Source of the DNA: Rhodospirillales bacterium
GTDB taxonomy: Bacteria > Pseudomonadota > Alphaproteobacteria > Rhodospirillales > Shumkoniaceae
Direction: 5' to 3'
Length of the DNA: 54,826 nucleotides
Assembly (NCBI GenBank): GCA_014859895.1
Contig: JACZKS010000091.1
Location: forward strand, 1-54,826
Made by a program: the position numbers and the translations under genes. The notes beneath the pieces were generated by a model. That model searched no databases, was not told the origin of the DNA, and was given only the letters and a program-made list of their open reading frames with translations. Below, in pieces: positions 18,659 through 26,309 of this stretch. The number at the start of each line of letters is the position of its first letter. The stretch's first letter is position 1.

Positions 18659-19114
18659 ATGCGAACCATCGATTTTTCGCCGCTTTTCCGTTCCAGCGTC
18701 GGGTTTGACCGCATGCAGCGCCTGATGGACGCCGCCATGAGGGACGAGGGCAATCTCTCCTACCCCCCCTACAACATCGAATCCTGCGGCGAGAACGCCT
18801 ACCGCATCACCATGGCCGTCGCCGGTTTCGATCAGGAGGATCTCGACGTCACCGTCAAGGAGAACACCTTGACCATCAGCGGCAAGGCCCGCGGGGATGA
18901 CGAGGGTGCCATCTTCCTGCATCGCGGCATCGCCGGGCGTTCCTTTGTCCGTCATTTCCATCTGGCGGACCATATCCGCATCGCCGGCGCCGAGATCAAG
19001 AACGGGCTCCTGCACGTCGACTTGGCGCGCGAGGTTCCCGAAGCCATGCGGCCGCGCAAGATCGCCATTCAGAGTGTCCCGGCGCAGGACACCACCGCCC
19101 GTCAGGCCGCCTAG
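18659..19114 (+). CDS. Small heat-shock protein (Hsp20/IbpA family)
   Basis: This 151-residue protein starts MRTIDFSPLFRSSVGFDRM, the rhizobial HspA/IbpA N terminus. An alpha-crystallin domain follows (residues about 35-125; YRITMAVAGFDQEDLDV, GRSFVRHFHLADHI, LLHVDLARE). It is an ATP-independent holdase for denatured proteins. Two ATGs are close together (18653 and 18659). The second is chosen because AGGAGG lies 8 nt from it, against 2 nt for the first. Control is likely at two levels: RpoH promoter and RNA thermometer. Confidence 0.95.
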   Translation: MRTIDFSPLFRSSVGFDRMQRLMDAAMRDEGNLSYPPYNIESCGENAYRITMAVAGFDQEDLDVTVKENTLTISGKARGDDEGAIFLHRGIAGRSFVRHFHLADHIRIAGAEIKNGLLHVDLAREVPEAMRPRKIAIQSVPAQDTTARQAA

Positions 19115-19132
19115 GCACCTCGGGTTCAGGGG

Positions 19133-19166
19133 GAGGATGGGGGAAAGAGCGCTTTCTCCCATCCTC
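19133..19166 (+). terminator. Long hairpin terminator after hsp20
   Basis: GAGGATGGGGGAAAG (19133-19147) pairs with CTTTCTCCCATCCTC (19152-19166), 15 positions with one G-T. It is followed by GGTTTCG, so the T tract is weak but the stem is very stable. Confidence 0.6.
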
Positions 19167-19205
19167 GGTTTCGCGCCCACGGCGGCGCCGGAAATGAAGG
19201 CAACG

Positions 19206-19234
19206 AAAAATGGGGCCGCTGATTTCAGCGGCCC
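19206..19234 (-). terminator. Intrinsic terminator on the minus strand
   Basis: A perfect 10-bp stem, GGGGCCGCTG with CAGCGGCCCC, has a 4-nt loop. Read on the minus strand it is followed by ATTTTTCG. It would end a minus-strand transcript coming from the 19236-19470 interval. Confidence 0.7.
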
Positions 19235-19253
19235 CGACTCCAGAAAGCCTGAT

Positions 19254-19376
19254 CCCTGTTAAACTCGCCCAACAGACGTTTCTTGGGATGGGATATTAGC
19301 CATGCTGATCGATACCGGTCAAGGCCGGAAATCTAAAAAAAATGGCCGTTCTCAAGGACGGCCGAGTTTAACAGGG
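19254..19376. repeat. 14-bp inverted repeat flanking about 95 bp
   Basis: CCCTGTTAAACTCG (19254-19267) is the exact reverse complement of CGAGTTTAACAGGG (19363-19376). Past a 3-nt bulge the match extends to GCCT / AGGC. It could be the ends of a small mobile element (no target duplication seen), or pairing sites of two RNAs encoded in this interval. Confidence 0.75.
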
Positions 19377-19436
19377 AGGCTAGAAGAGACTTGGGCAAAA
19401 TCCGGCAAGAAAGACAACTTCTGCTTGCCCATGGAT
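19335..19436 (-). ncRNA. Candidate small RNA with CCUCCC motif and intrinsic terminator
   Basis: On the minus strand the sequence after the CtrA box has a 5' hairpin (GGCAAG...CTTGCC). A single-stranded region follows with CCTCCC, an anti-Shine-Dalgarno motif common in alphaproteobacterial sRNAs. A textbook terminator ends it (8-bp stem with TTGA loop, complement of 19344-19363, then eight T). Expected length is about 100 nt. The same strand also encodes a 26-codon open frame, MGKQKLSFLPDFAQ onward (19432 to 19352), with a distant GGAG. Its codon use is unlike the genome, so I read the locus as RNA. Promoter and 5' end are inferred. Confidence 0.45.
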
Positions 19437-19453
19437 GACGATAGTCTCCTTCT

Positions 19454-19469
19454 GTTAACATAAAGTTAA
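19454..19469 (-). promoter_or_regulatory. CtrA-type operator
   Basis: On the minus strand the sequence is TTAA-CTTTATG-TTAA-C, an exact TTAA-N7-TTAAC match to the CtrA response-regulator box. It lies about 20 bp upstream of the candidate sRNA and downstream of the DUF1192 gene on the same strand. The site also reads TTAA-N7-TTAA on the plus strand. Confidence 0.6.
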
Positions 19470-19532
19470 TATCAGGCAACCCAACCAACGGCGCTCAGGG
19501 GCGCTATCGGGCCCCTCCGGCCTCCTGATTCG

Positions 19533-19715
19533 CTACTTTTTGAACACCGAGTCGGCGTTGTTCTGGGCGGCGCGCTTCGCGGCAATGGCATCGCGCGCCC
19601 GGGCGATTTCCGATTCGAGATCGGCGATGTAGTCGCCCAGCGCCTCGATGGACATCTCGTCCAGGTTTTTGGGCTTGGGCTTCTGGTGCTGCGGCTCAAG
19701 ATCCTCGATATCCAT
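19533..19715 (-). CDS. DUF1192 small protein
   Basis: This 60-residue protein starts MDIEDLEPQHQKPKPKNL and continues MSIEALGDYIADLESEIARA to the end (ADSVFKK), matching the DUF1192 family of alphaproteobacteria. It is a short acidic N-terminal segment plus a coiled coil. The start at 19715 is chosen because the longer open frame from 19775 has no family similarity in its first 20 residues. Function unknown. It is divergent from trcR. Confidence 0.85.
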   Translation of the reverse strand: MDIEDLEPQHQKPKPKNLDEMSIEALGDYIADLESEIARARDAIAAKRAAQNNADSVFKK

Positions 19716-19816
19716 GACCGATGCTCCGTCGGTTGCGATGCCACGCCACGACGGCGATGCCCGCCGTGGGTCCAACCATAACCGGCCGACGGCAAATGAC
19801 CAAGTTTGGCCGACTA

Positions 19817-19861
19817 AAACCGCTTAGGCGGTTTGACCCGACGGTTGTCACGGAGTAATAA
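19817..19861 (+). promoter_or_regulatory. trcR promoter with operator-like palindrome
   Basis: TTGACC (19833-19838) and TAATAA (19856-19861) are 17 bp apart. AAACCGC-N4-GCGGTTT (19817-19834) is a perfect 7-bp inverted repeat touching the -35, a natural place for a repressor or activator. Confidence 0.55.
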
Positions 19862-19933
19862 GGACCGGAAAGTTCGGCTGCCGCGATGGTGGCGGCCGAA
19901 CATAATGTGTTTGCAATGCGGGACACTCAAGGA

Positions 19934-20515
19934 ATGGCGCAGCCTCTCATGCCGAAAGCCACCGCTGTCTGGCTGGTGGAAAATACTGCTTTGACGTTCG
20001 AGCAGATCGCCGATTTCTGCAATCTGCACCCGCTTGAGGTCCAGGCGATCGCCGATGGCGAGGTCGGATCCGGCATCCAGGGGCTGGACCCGGTCATCAG
20101 CGGCGAGTTGACCCAGGAAGAGATCGACCGTTGCGTGGGCACCCCCGATACAAGGCTGGTCGCCGCCCAGTCGCGGGTGCCGGAAGCGCGCGCCAAGCCG
20201 AAGGGTGCCCGCTACACCCCGGTTTCCAAGCGCCAGGACCGCCCGGACGCCATCGCTTGGCTGCTTAAGAACTATCCCGAACTCAGCGACGCGCAAATCT
20301 CGCGCCTGATCGGCACGACCAAGCCGACCATCAACTCGGTGCGCAGCAAGAACCACTGGAACGCCCCCAACATCAAGCCGCAGAACCCGGTGAGCCTGGG
20401 GCTGTGCACGACCCACGACCTGGAGATGGCGGTGATCGTCGCCCGCCGCCGGGCCGAAAAGGACCGCCCAGGAACCATTGTCGAAAGCGATCCGGCCGAA
20501 CCCGCCGAGGAATAG
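19934..20515 (+). CDS. trcR: TrcR, cell-cycle transcriptional regulator (DUF1013)
   Basis: This 193-residue protein starts MAQPLMPKATAVWLVENTALTFEQIADFC, preceded by CAAGGA. It has two helix-turn-helix-like segments: residues about 8-40 (LTFEQIADFCNLHPLEVQAI) and 110-140 (LSDAQISRLIGTTKPTINSV). The family (DUF1013/TrcR) is conserved in alphaproteobacteria and named as a cell-cycle transcription regulator. The upstream ATG at 19886 gives a non-family extension. The palindrome at its promoter may be its own target. Confidence 0.9.
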   Translation: MAQPLMPKATAVWLVENTALTFEQIADFCNLHPLEVQAIADGEVGSGIQGLDPVISGELTQEEIDRCVGTPDTRLVAAQSRVPEARAKPKGARYTPVSKRQDRPDAIAWLLKNYPELSDAQISRLIGTTKPTINSVRSKNHWNAPNIKPQNPVSLGLCTTHDLEMAVIVARRRAEKDRPGTIVESDPAEPAEE

Positions 20516-20637
20516 CCCGCAACCATCCTCCGTCGAACGGCCTGCCGGACAAAAATCGCGCAAACCCAACCTTCAAGCGCCGACGGTTGGCCGCCTTCGC
20601 TTGCTTGTTTTTCGTCGAATTTTATTTGCAATCAACC

Positions 20638-20670
20638 GTTGGCGCCGTCGTCCACGACGAAGGCGCCAAC
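20638..20670. repeat. Hairpin between convergent trcR and DUF465 genes
   Basis: GTTGGCGCC (20638-20646) pairs with GGCGCCAAC (20662-20670), with an inner TCGT/ACGA pairing. TTTTT follows only 11 nt later on the plus strand. It may act as a terminator for trcR; the rest of 20516-20691 shows nothing else. Confidence 0.4.
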
Positions 20671-20691
20671 TGCGCCGGTTTTTCCCGCCCC

Positions 20692-20859
20692 TTACTGGTG
20701 GCTGAGGACGGCGATTTCGTCTTTAATCTTCAGTTTTAGCTTCTTCAAGCTGGCGATGTGTGTGTCGTCTGGACAGGGGCGGTGGGTCTCTTCCTCGATC
20801 TCGGTTTCCAACGCCTGATGCTTGGCCTTAAGGGCATCAATCCTTTCATCCAGGCTCAT
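20692..20859 (-). CDS. DUF465 (YdcH-like) small protein
   Basis: This 55-residue minus-strand gene starts MSLDERIDALKAKHQALE and ends LKKLKLKIKDEIAVLSHQ, matching the DUF465/YdcH family. The central HRPCPDDTHIASLKK segment is typical. It is a short helical hairpin or coiled coil of unknown function. It lies 100 bp downstream of pfk on the same strand and is likely transcribed with or after it. Confidence 0.88.
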   Translation of the reverse strand: MSLDERIDALKAKHQALETEIEEETHRPCPDDTHIASLKKLKLKIKDEIAVLSHQ

Positions 20860-20958
20860 CGGCAGGTTTCTCCTCAGTTATCGATCGGAACATGACGATA
20901 ATAAGACAACTTCCGGCAAATTGCCAGAGAGACCCCCGGATAGTTGGCGGCTTTCGGA

Positions 20959-22050
20959 TCAGTCGCCGAGGGAAATTCCCAGCCCCCTCGCGGTGCGCAC
21001 CAGGGTGCCGTTGACATCGACGGCGCGCATGCGGGTGATCACCTCCTCGATGGGAACGTCGACGACCTCGCGGTGCTGCCAGACGACCATGCGGTCGCGC
21101 TTGCCTGCCGCCAACAGGTCGACCGCGTGCACCCCGAAGGCCGAGGCCAAAACGCGATCCATGGCCACCGGGCTGCCGCCGCGCGCTACGTGGCCGAGGA
21201 TGGTCACCCGCGTCTCCGCCCCGGTGAGTTCCTCGATCTGCTCGCCGACCACGTGGCCGATGCCGCCGTATCGGCGCTCGCCCTTCGAATGGGTGTCGTA
21301 TACCGCCTCGCCGGACGAGGTGCGGACCGCCTCGGCGCAGACCACCAGGGCGTGGGTGCGCCCCATCTGCTTGAGGTTGATGATGTGGTCGGCCACCTTT
21401 TGGATATTGTAGGGGATCTCGGGAATAAGAATAACGTTGGCACCGCCGGCGATTCCCGTGTTCAGCGCGATATGGCCGGCGTCTCGACCCATCACTTCCA
21501 GGATCATCACCCGATGATGACTGGCCGCCGTCGGTTGCAGGCAGTCGAGGGCATCCGTCGCCCTGGCCACGGCCGTGTTGAAGCCGATCGCAGATTCTGT
21601 GAAGGCGACGTCGTTGTCGATGGTCTTCGGGATGCCGATGAAGGGAATCCCGCCCTGCTGCGTCAGGCGGCTCAAGATCGCCATGCTGCCGTCGCCACCG
21701 ATGCCGATGAGGGCGTCGATATCCAGTTCCCGCCACGCCTCGATGACCTCGTTGGAACGATCCTTCACGGTACCGTCGGCCATCGGATAGGCAAAGGGAT
21801 TGCCCTTGTTGACGGTGCCCAGGATGGTGCCCCCCATGCGCAGGATATTGCCGGTGAAGACGCGCATGCCGAGTTCCTCGACCAGGGGGGGGCGCTTCAA
21901 CAGGCCGGCTGTTCCCTCGCGGATGCCCATCACCTCCCAACCAAAGCCAATCACGGCGCGGCAGACCACAGCGCGGATCGCCGCATTCAACCCCGCACAA
22001 TCGCCGCCACTGGTCAGCAGACCGATACGCTTCTTCTTGGACTTCACCAT
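20959..22050 (-). CDS. pfkA: 6-phosphofructokinase
   Basis: This 363-residue phosphofructokinase starts MVKSKKKRIGLLTSGGDCAGLN. The phosphoryl-donor residues are Gly121 (IGIGGDGSM, the ATP-type glycine) together with Lys142 (IPKTIDND, the PPi-type lysine). Enzymes with this Gly/Lys pair, such as those of actinobacteria and trypanosomes, use ATP. The MGRDAGHIA and catalytic TIDND motifs are present. It phosphorylates fructose 6-phosphate in glycolysis. The ATG follows GGAAATCG. It is flanked by two DUF465 genes. Confidence 0.93.
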   Translation of the reverse strand: MVKSKKKRIGLLTSGGDCAGLNAAIRAVVCRAVIGFGWEVMGIREGTAGLLKRPPLVEELGMRVFTGNILRMGGTILGTVNKGNPFAYPMADGTVKDRSNEVIEAWRELDIDALIGIGGDGSMAILSRLTQQGGIPFIGIPKTIDNDVAFTESAIGFNTAVARATDALDCLQPTAASHHRVMILEVMGRDAGHIALNTGIAGGANVILIPEIPYNIQKVADHIINLKQMGRTHALVVCAEAVRTSSGEAVYDTHSKGERRYGGIGHVVGEQIEELTGAETRVTILGHVARGGSPVAMDRVLASAFGVHAVDLLAAGKRDRMVVWQHREVVDVPIEEVITRMRAVDVNGTLVRTARGLGISLGD

Positions 22051-22170
22051 CGATTTCCTTCCTTACGTCGACCGGCCGAACCCGTACGGTCCGGCCCTTT
22101 TCCCTTCAGCAATACCCTTCCCCGCAGATATTTGCTATCATCATCTGAAACGCAACAAGCCACGATAGCG

Positions 22171-22371
22171 ATGGAAGAAAAGCAACTTCTCAAACGAAGG
22201 CTGGCGGAGTTGAAGAACGAACATCGCCAACTCGACGACCAGATCGCCCAGATGACCGAAACGGCGCCGTTCGACCAACTGAAGGTTCAGCGGCTGAAGA
22301 AGCGCAAGCTTGCGCTCAAGGATCAGATCGCCAAGCTGGACAGCGAACTGCGCCCGGACATCATCGCCTGA
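22171..22371 (+). CDS. DUF465 (YdcH-like) small protein, second copy
   Basis: This 66-residue protein starts MEEKQLLKRRLAELKNEHRQ and ends LKDQIAKLDSELRPDIIA. It has the same helical hairpin as the copy at 20692-20859, including a central TAPFDQLKVQRLKKRKL matching that family. It is a distinct paralogue, on the opposite side of pfk. Function unknown. Confidence 0.85.
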   Translation: MEEKQLLKRRLAELKNEHRQLDDQIAQMTETAPFDQLKVQRLKKRKLALKDQIAKLDSELRPDIIA

Positions 22372-22415
22372 GCGTCCGGCGGTCGCCGACGCCAGCCGTT
22401 CGTCGCATGCCCCTC

Positions 22416-23570
22416 TCACTCGAAACTGACGATCTCCACCCAGTTGGCCCCCTTGCCCACCGGATACTGGCCGAACCGCTTAAGCGCGCCGCTCGCGGGG
22501 TCGATCGAATAAACCGACAGGGTGTCCGACCCCTCGCCGGCCGCGACCAGAAACTGGCCCTTGGCGTCGATGGCGAAGCCGCGCGGCTGCTTTTCCGTGG
22601 GCGTGCTGCCCAGATAGGCAAGGAGCCCCGTTTCCTTGTTCACGCTGAACCCGGCCAGTGTATTGCTGGTGCGCTCCGATATATAGAGAAACCGGCCGTC
22701 CGGCGTCATGTGGATGTCGGCCGCCCAGATATCCTTGCTGGTGTCGGGCGGGGCCACCGTGCTGCCGGCGGCGATCGGCTTGCGCGGGGAGCCGGGGCGC
22801 AGGCCGTTGCCGGCCGGCAGGCCGACGGCCTCTCCGATTTGCGTCAGCAGGCCGGTTTTGGCGTCCAGCGCGAAGACGATCACCTTGGCGAGAAACTCGC
22901 TGACGACGTAGAGAAACTTATTGTCGCTCGACGTGATGAAGTGGCGCGGTCCGGTTCCCTCGTCGACCAGCACGGCGGCGGGTGTGCTTGACGCCAATCG
23001 GCCGGTCTTCCCGTCAAAGGTAAACAGCATGACCTGGTCGTCGCCCAGGCTGGGAACGAAAGCAAACTTGTTGGTGGCGTCCACCCGGATGGAGTGCGCG
23101 TTACGCCCCGTCGGAATGACCTGCAAGGGCTGGGGCAAGACCCGGCCGTCTTGGTCCACTGCGTTGAGGCTGATCAGGTGGGCGCCGTAGCTGGCGGCGA
23201 ACAGGAACCGCCCGGTGTTGTCGAGCGAGATGTAGGGCATGCTCTCCGCCAACGGAGAAGATGGCAGCGGCTTCAATGCCCCCGTTTCGCGATCGATGGC
23301 ATAAACGAAAACCGTGTAGGGCTTGGAGCGGGCCGCCGCATAGAGAAACCGCTTGTCCGGACTTACCGCCATCGGCATGACCACGGCGGCCGCCTTGGCG
23401 CGGGGGCCTGGCTGCAATGCCCCGGTGGACTCCATTCGGTAGGTCGAGATGTCTCCGTCAGCGGCGTTCGACACGTAAACGAACGTGTCCGCCGCCACGG
23501 GCTGGGTTGCGCCAACTGATATCATTGCCGACACGATGATTCCCTTAGCCAAATGGACGACGCTCTTCAT
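22416..23570 (-). CDS. Periplasmic lactonase-like beta-propeller protein
   Basis: This 384-residue protein starts MKSVVHLAKGIIVSAMISVG with a signal peptide ending at VAA before DTFVYVSN. It then has about seven repeats of the lactonase/6-phosphogluconolactonase (Pgl) propeller: FVYVSNAADGDIS, FLYAAARSK, FLFAASYGAHL, FVPSLGDDQVMLF, FLYVVSEF, FLYISERTSN, FLVAAGEGSD. Cytosolic Pgl hydrolyses 6-phosphogluconolactone, but the export signal makes that unlikely here. The longer frame from 23600 adds only a poor N terminus. Confidence 0.88.
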   Translation of the reverse strand: MKSVVHLAKGIIVSAMISVGATQPVAADTFVYVSNAADGDISTYRMESTGALQPGPRAKAAAVVMPMAVSPDKRFLYAAARSKPYTVFVYAIDRETGALKPLPSSPLAESMPYISLDNTGRFLFAASYGAHLISLNAVDQDGRVLPQPLQVIPTGRNAHSIRVDATNKFAFVPSLGDDQVMLFTFDGKTGRLASSTPAAVLVDEGTGPRHFITSSDNKFLYVVSEFLAKVIVFALDAKTGLLTQIGEAVGLPAGNGLRPGSPRKPIAAGSTVAPPDTSKDIWAADIHMTPDGRFLYISERTSNTLAGFSVNKETGLLAYLGSTPTEKQPRGFAIDAKGQFLVAAGEGSDTLSVYSIDPASGALKRFGQYPVGKGANWVEIVSFE

Positions 23571-23606
23571 TGTCAGCCTCCATCGCATGTGGGCCGCCAA
23601 GGACGA

Positions 23607-24356
23607 TCAGACGACTGATACCTTTCGCCCGCGAAGGTCACGGTCGGCAGCCTCCATGACCTGCTCGGCGTCGTCCGCCGAGGTGAACGCCACGACGCCC
23701 CAAAGGACGTCGAGAGGCAAGTCCGGGTCGCTCCGATCCCGAAGGGCGGACCCGAGAGCTTCGGCCAGGGCGGCCACTTTTTCCGTGGCGGCGGCACCGT
23801 CGGTCAAGGTCAGAACGACGGCAAACTCGGCCCCGCCCAGGCTGGCAACGATGTCGCTGGCCCGTAGGGCGGTGCTCAGCCTTTCGGCCGCCTGCTGAAG
23901 AATACCGTCGGCCTTGGCCCGGCCGTGCCGCAGCCGCGTGGCTTCAAGATTGCGGATATGCAGTATCGCCAGACTGCTGACCGTGCGGGTCTGGGCGGCC
24001 CGGGCGATCAGGCGCGCCAATTCGCGCATCAGGGTCCGCTGATTGACAAGCGGCAGGTGCGGGTCCTTGTCCGCCAGATCCTGGTAGTAGGCGATACGCT
24101 CGCGCTCGCGTTCGAGATCGGAGCGAGCCCGATCATACTCGCTGACGATGATGTCCAGCGCCTCCTGGACCCGCGGCGTCAACTCCGACGGTGGAATCCC
24201 CATCACCTGCGCGACGTCGTGTATCTGCCGGGGCAAGCGACGTGTCGGGGCCTCCCGGGGATGGGAACCGCCCTGCTCCTCATGCTCCTGGCGCCGCTTG
24301 TGGCCGTCGGCCCTGACAAGCGGGTCCACGCCGCTGGCTCTGGTGACGTCGACCAT
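23607..24356 (-). CDS. Degenerate GGDEF-domain protein
   Basis: This 249-residue soluble protein starts with a variable tail. A conserved helical segment follows (residues 43-92, DVAQVMGIPPSELTPRVQEA) and then a GGDEF domain (about 93-249). The signature reads GGAEF (174-178) in place of GGDEF, losing the metal-binding acid, and the upstream DPLTGL motif reads DPHLPLV. A diguanylate cyclase activity is therefore unlikely. It may bind c-di-GMP or a partner. A strong AGGAGG lies 10 nt before the ATG. The neighbour lactonase is on the same strand, 36 bp downstream. Confidence 0.8.
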   Translation of the reverse strand: MVDVTRASGVDPLVRADGHKRRQEHEEQGGSHPREAPTRRLPRQIHDVAQVMGIPPSELTPRVQEALDIIVSEYDRARSDLERERERIAYYQDLADKDPHLPLVNQRTLMRELARLIARAAQTRTVSSLAILHIRNLEATRLRHGRAKADGILQQAAERLSTALRASDIVASLGGAEFAVVLTLTDGAAATEKVAALAEALGSALRDRSDPDLPLDVLWGVVAFTSADDAEQVMEAADRDLRGRKVSVV

Positions 24357-24490
24357 CTCTCCACGTCCTCCTCGTCCAGGCTACCACCGCCAACGGCTCC
24401 GCACAAACCCTGGGTTGCGCCTGGGTGTCCGATGATCCGGCGTCATTCCTGATTTGCCCGCAGCGACCGGCGATATCGATGCACCGCGCC

Positions 24491-24518
24491 TTGCCATCCC
24501 CGGCACGGCCCCTATAAT
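24491..24518 (+). promoter_or_regulatory. sigma70-type promoter of purE
   Basis: TTGCCA (24491-24496) and a perfect TATAAT (24513-24518) are separated by 16 bp, about 40 bp upstream of purE. Confidence 0.65.
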
Positions 24519-24559
24519 TCCGTCCACCCATCGAGGGCAACTATCCAAGCGGAGAAGTC

Positions 24560-25054
24560 ATGAATACCAAAGGCGCCGTCGTCGGCATTCTCATGGGCAG
24601 CCAGTCGGACTGGAACACCATGCGCAACGCCTTCGAGACCCTGAACAAGCTCGGCATTCCGTGCGAGGCGAACGTCATTTCCGCCCATCGCCATCCCGAT
24701 CGCTTGGCCAGCTACGTCAAGGGCGCCAAGGGGCGCGGCCTCAAGGTCTTGATCGCCGGGGCCGGCATGGCCGCCGCCCTGCCCGGCGCTGTTGCGGCGA
24801 TGACCCCGCTCCCTGTGCTGGGCGTTCCGATCGAGACCCGCTGCATGGGCGGTATCGACAGCCTGCTGTCGATGGTCCAGATGCCGCGCGGCGTGCCGGT
24901 GGCTACGCTGGCCATCGGCAATTCCGGCGCCGTCAATGCCGCCCTCATGGCGGCCTCCATCCTCGCTCTCGGAGACGCCAAAATCGCCGCCGCCCTCGAC
25001 CACTTCCGGGCCGAGCAGTCGGCGACCGTGCCGGAACTGCAAATCGAGGGATAG
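24560..25054 (+). CDS. purE: N5-carboxyaminoimidazole ribonucleotide mutase
   Basis: This 164-residue class I PurE has [14 protein letters not shown] at the N terminus and SAHRHPDRL with the catalytic histidine. The core motif [22 protein letters not shown] is also present. It isomerises N5-CAIR to CAIR in purine synthesis. PurE normally has purK just downstream, but here a convergent COQ9 gene follows 14 bp after the stop, so purK must lie elsewhere. Confidence 0.96.
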   Translation: MNTKGAVVGILMGSQSDWNTMRNAFETLNKLGIPCEANVISAHRHPDRLASYVKGAKGRGLKVLIAGAGMAAALPGAVAAMTPLPVLGVPIETRCMGGIDSLLSMVQMPRGVPVATLAIGNSGAVNAALMAASILALGDAKIAAALDHFRAEQSATVPELQIEG

Positions 25055-25067
25055 TCGGCGGCCGCGC

Positions 25068-25727
25068 CTAGCGTCCCGACAGCGCCACGCAACGCCTGGA
25101 CAGCGAAACCAGCCGGCCACCGGCGTCGGCAAGGGTCTTGGTCAGGCGCCCCTGAACTTTCCCGAAGGTCGTGATGCCGTCGATCCGCCGGTCGAGGAAG
25201 GCCCAGGTATCGGCGCTCTCCGGGGACTCGTCGGTCAGCCAATAAAGCACGGTCGCCGCATAGACGCCGGCCAGCAGTGCCCGTTTAGTATAGAAATTGA
25301 AATCGGCGGAGGTGTCGCCGGCGGCGTACCACATGCCATTGACCGTGCGGTAGGTGCAGCGGGACGCCGTGCCGGCATTCTGCGGCAGTGCCATGAAAGC
25401 CAACGCCCGGCGCACCGCCTCGCGATGATCGGCCACCACTTCCAGGCGGCAGCGCACGGCGGCGGCTATCCGTTCTCGGACGCGCTGGCCTGCCACATCC
25501 CGTTTCGCCATTTCCTCGGCCATCCGCCGATCGCCGAAGTCGCAGAAGTGCTCAACCGCCTCGAGCATGCCGGTCGGAAAGGCCCGCAAGCCATCCTCGG
25601 GGGCCAGCCCGGCGTCGCGAGCGCCGGCCTTGAGGCTGCGCTCGCTCCAGCCGTCAAACGACACGTGGGGCAACATCGCCAGGAGGACGCGGTCGCGCAG
25701 ATCAACGGTTTCCACGGCGCCCCCCAT
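25068..25727 (-). CDS. COQ9-family protein (ubiquinone biosynthesis)
   Basis: This 219-residue protein has a TetR-like N terminus (LRDRVLLAMLPHVSFDGWSERSL) followed by the COQ9 lipid-binding domain with SADFNFYTKRALLAGVY. COQ9 proteins bind quinone intermediates and assist COQ7 hydroxylation. The gene is 12 bp after def on the same strand and convergent with purE. Confidence 0.88.
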   Translation of the reverse strand: MGGAVETVDLRDRVLLAMLPHVSFDGWSERSLKAGARDAGLAPEDGLRAFPTGMLEAVEHFCDFGDRRMAEEMAKRDVAGQRVRERIAAAVRCRLEVVADHREAVRRALAFMALPQNAGTASRCTYRTVNGMWYAAGDTSADFNFYTKRALLAGVYAATVLYWLTDESPESADTWAFLDRRIDGITTFGKVQGRLTKTLADAGGRLVSLSRRCVALSGR

Positions 25728-25739
25728 CGGCCAGTCCGA

Positions 25740-26309
25740 TCATTCCGCCGCCTCCTCGTTCTCGGCGTCTTCCCTCTGGGCGTCAGCCGCGGCACGGCTC
25801 AGTTCCTCGACAAAGGCAAACTGCGACAGATCGGTCATCCGCATCGGATAGAGCACGCCTTCCAGGTGATCGACCTCGTGCTGAACGACTCGCGCATGAA
25901 ATCCTGCCGCCTCGCGCTCCACCGTCTCGCCGTCCGGCGTCACCCCGCGGTAGCGGATGCGGTGCCAGCGCGGCACCACGCCGGTCATTCCGGGGATCGA
26001 CAGACAGCCTTCCCAGCCGGTGTCGACGGCGTCCCCGACCAGCTCAATTTCGGGGTTGATCAGCACCGTCAACGGGACCGCCGCCTCGTCGGCTCCGTTC
26101 CCCGCCCGCTGCTCGGACACGAAGAACACCATGACGCGTAGCGGCACATGCACCTGCGGCGCCGCCAGGCCGGTGCCACGGGCGTCGGCCATGGTTTCAA
26201 TCATGTCGGAAACCAGCCGGCGGATCTCCGGCGCCCCGGGGTCGGCCACGGGCGCCGCCTTGCCTAACAGCACCGGGTGGCCCATACGTGCAATCTTGAG
26301 AATAGCCAT
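25740..26309 (-). CDS. def: Peptide deformylase
   Basis: This 189-residue protein starts MAILKIARMGHPVLL. The three deformylase motifs are present: GTGLAAPQ, EGCLSIP and the zinc site QHEVDHLEG. It removes formyl from nascent protein N termini. The start at 26309 is chosen over 26357, whose extra 16 residues lack similarity. It is divergent from rpsU with 165 bp between. Confidence 0.95.
   Translation of the reverse strand: MAILKIARMGHPVLLGKAAPVADPGAPEIRRLVSDMIETMADARGTGLAAPQVHVPLRVMVFFVSEQRAGNGADEAAVPLTVLINPEIELVGDAVDTGWEGCLSIPGMTGVVPRWHRIRYRGVTPDGETVEREAAGFHARVVQHEVDHLEGVLYPMRMTDLSQFAFVEELSRAAADAQREDAENEEAAE

Noticed and set aside
19352-19432. 26-codon frame on the minus strand
   Set aside because: The frame ends inside the terminator stem, its codon use is unlike the genome, and the GGAG is 13 nt away. 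An RNA gene is the simpler reading, though a dual-function RNA is not excluded.
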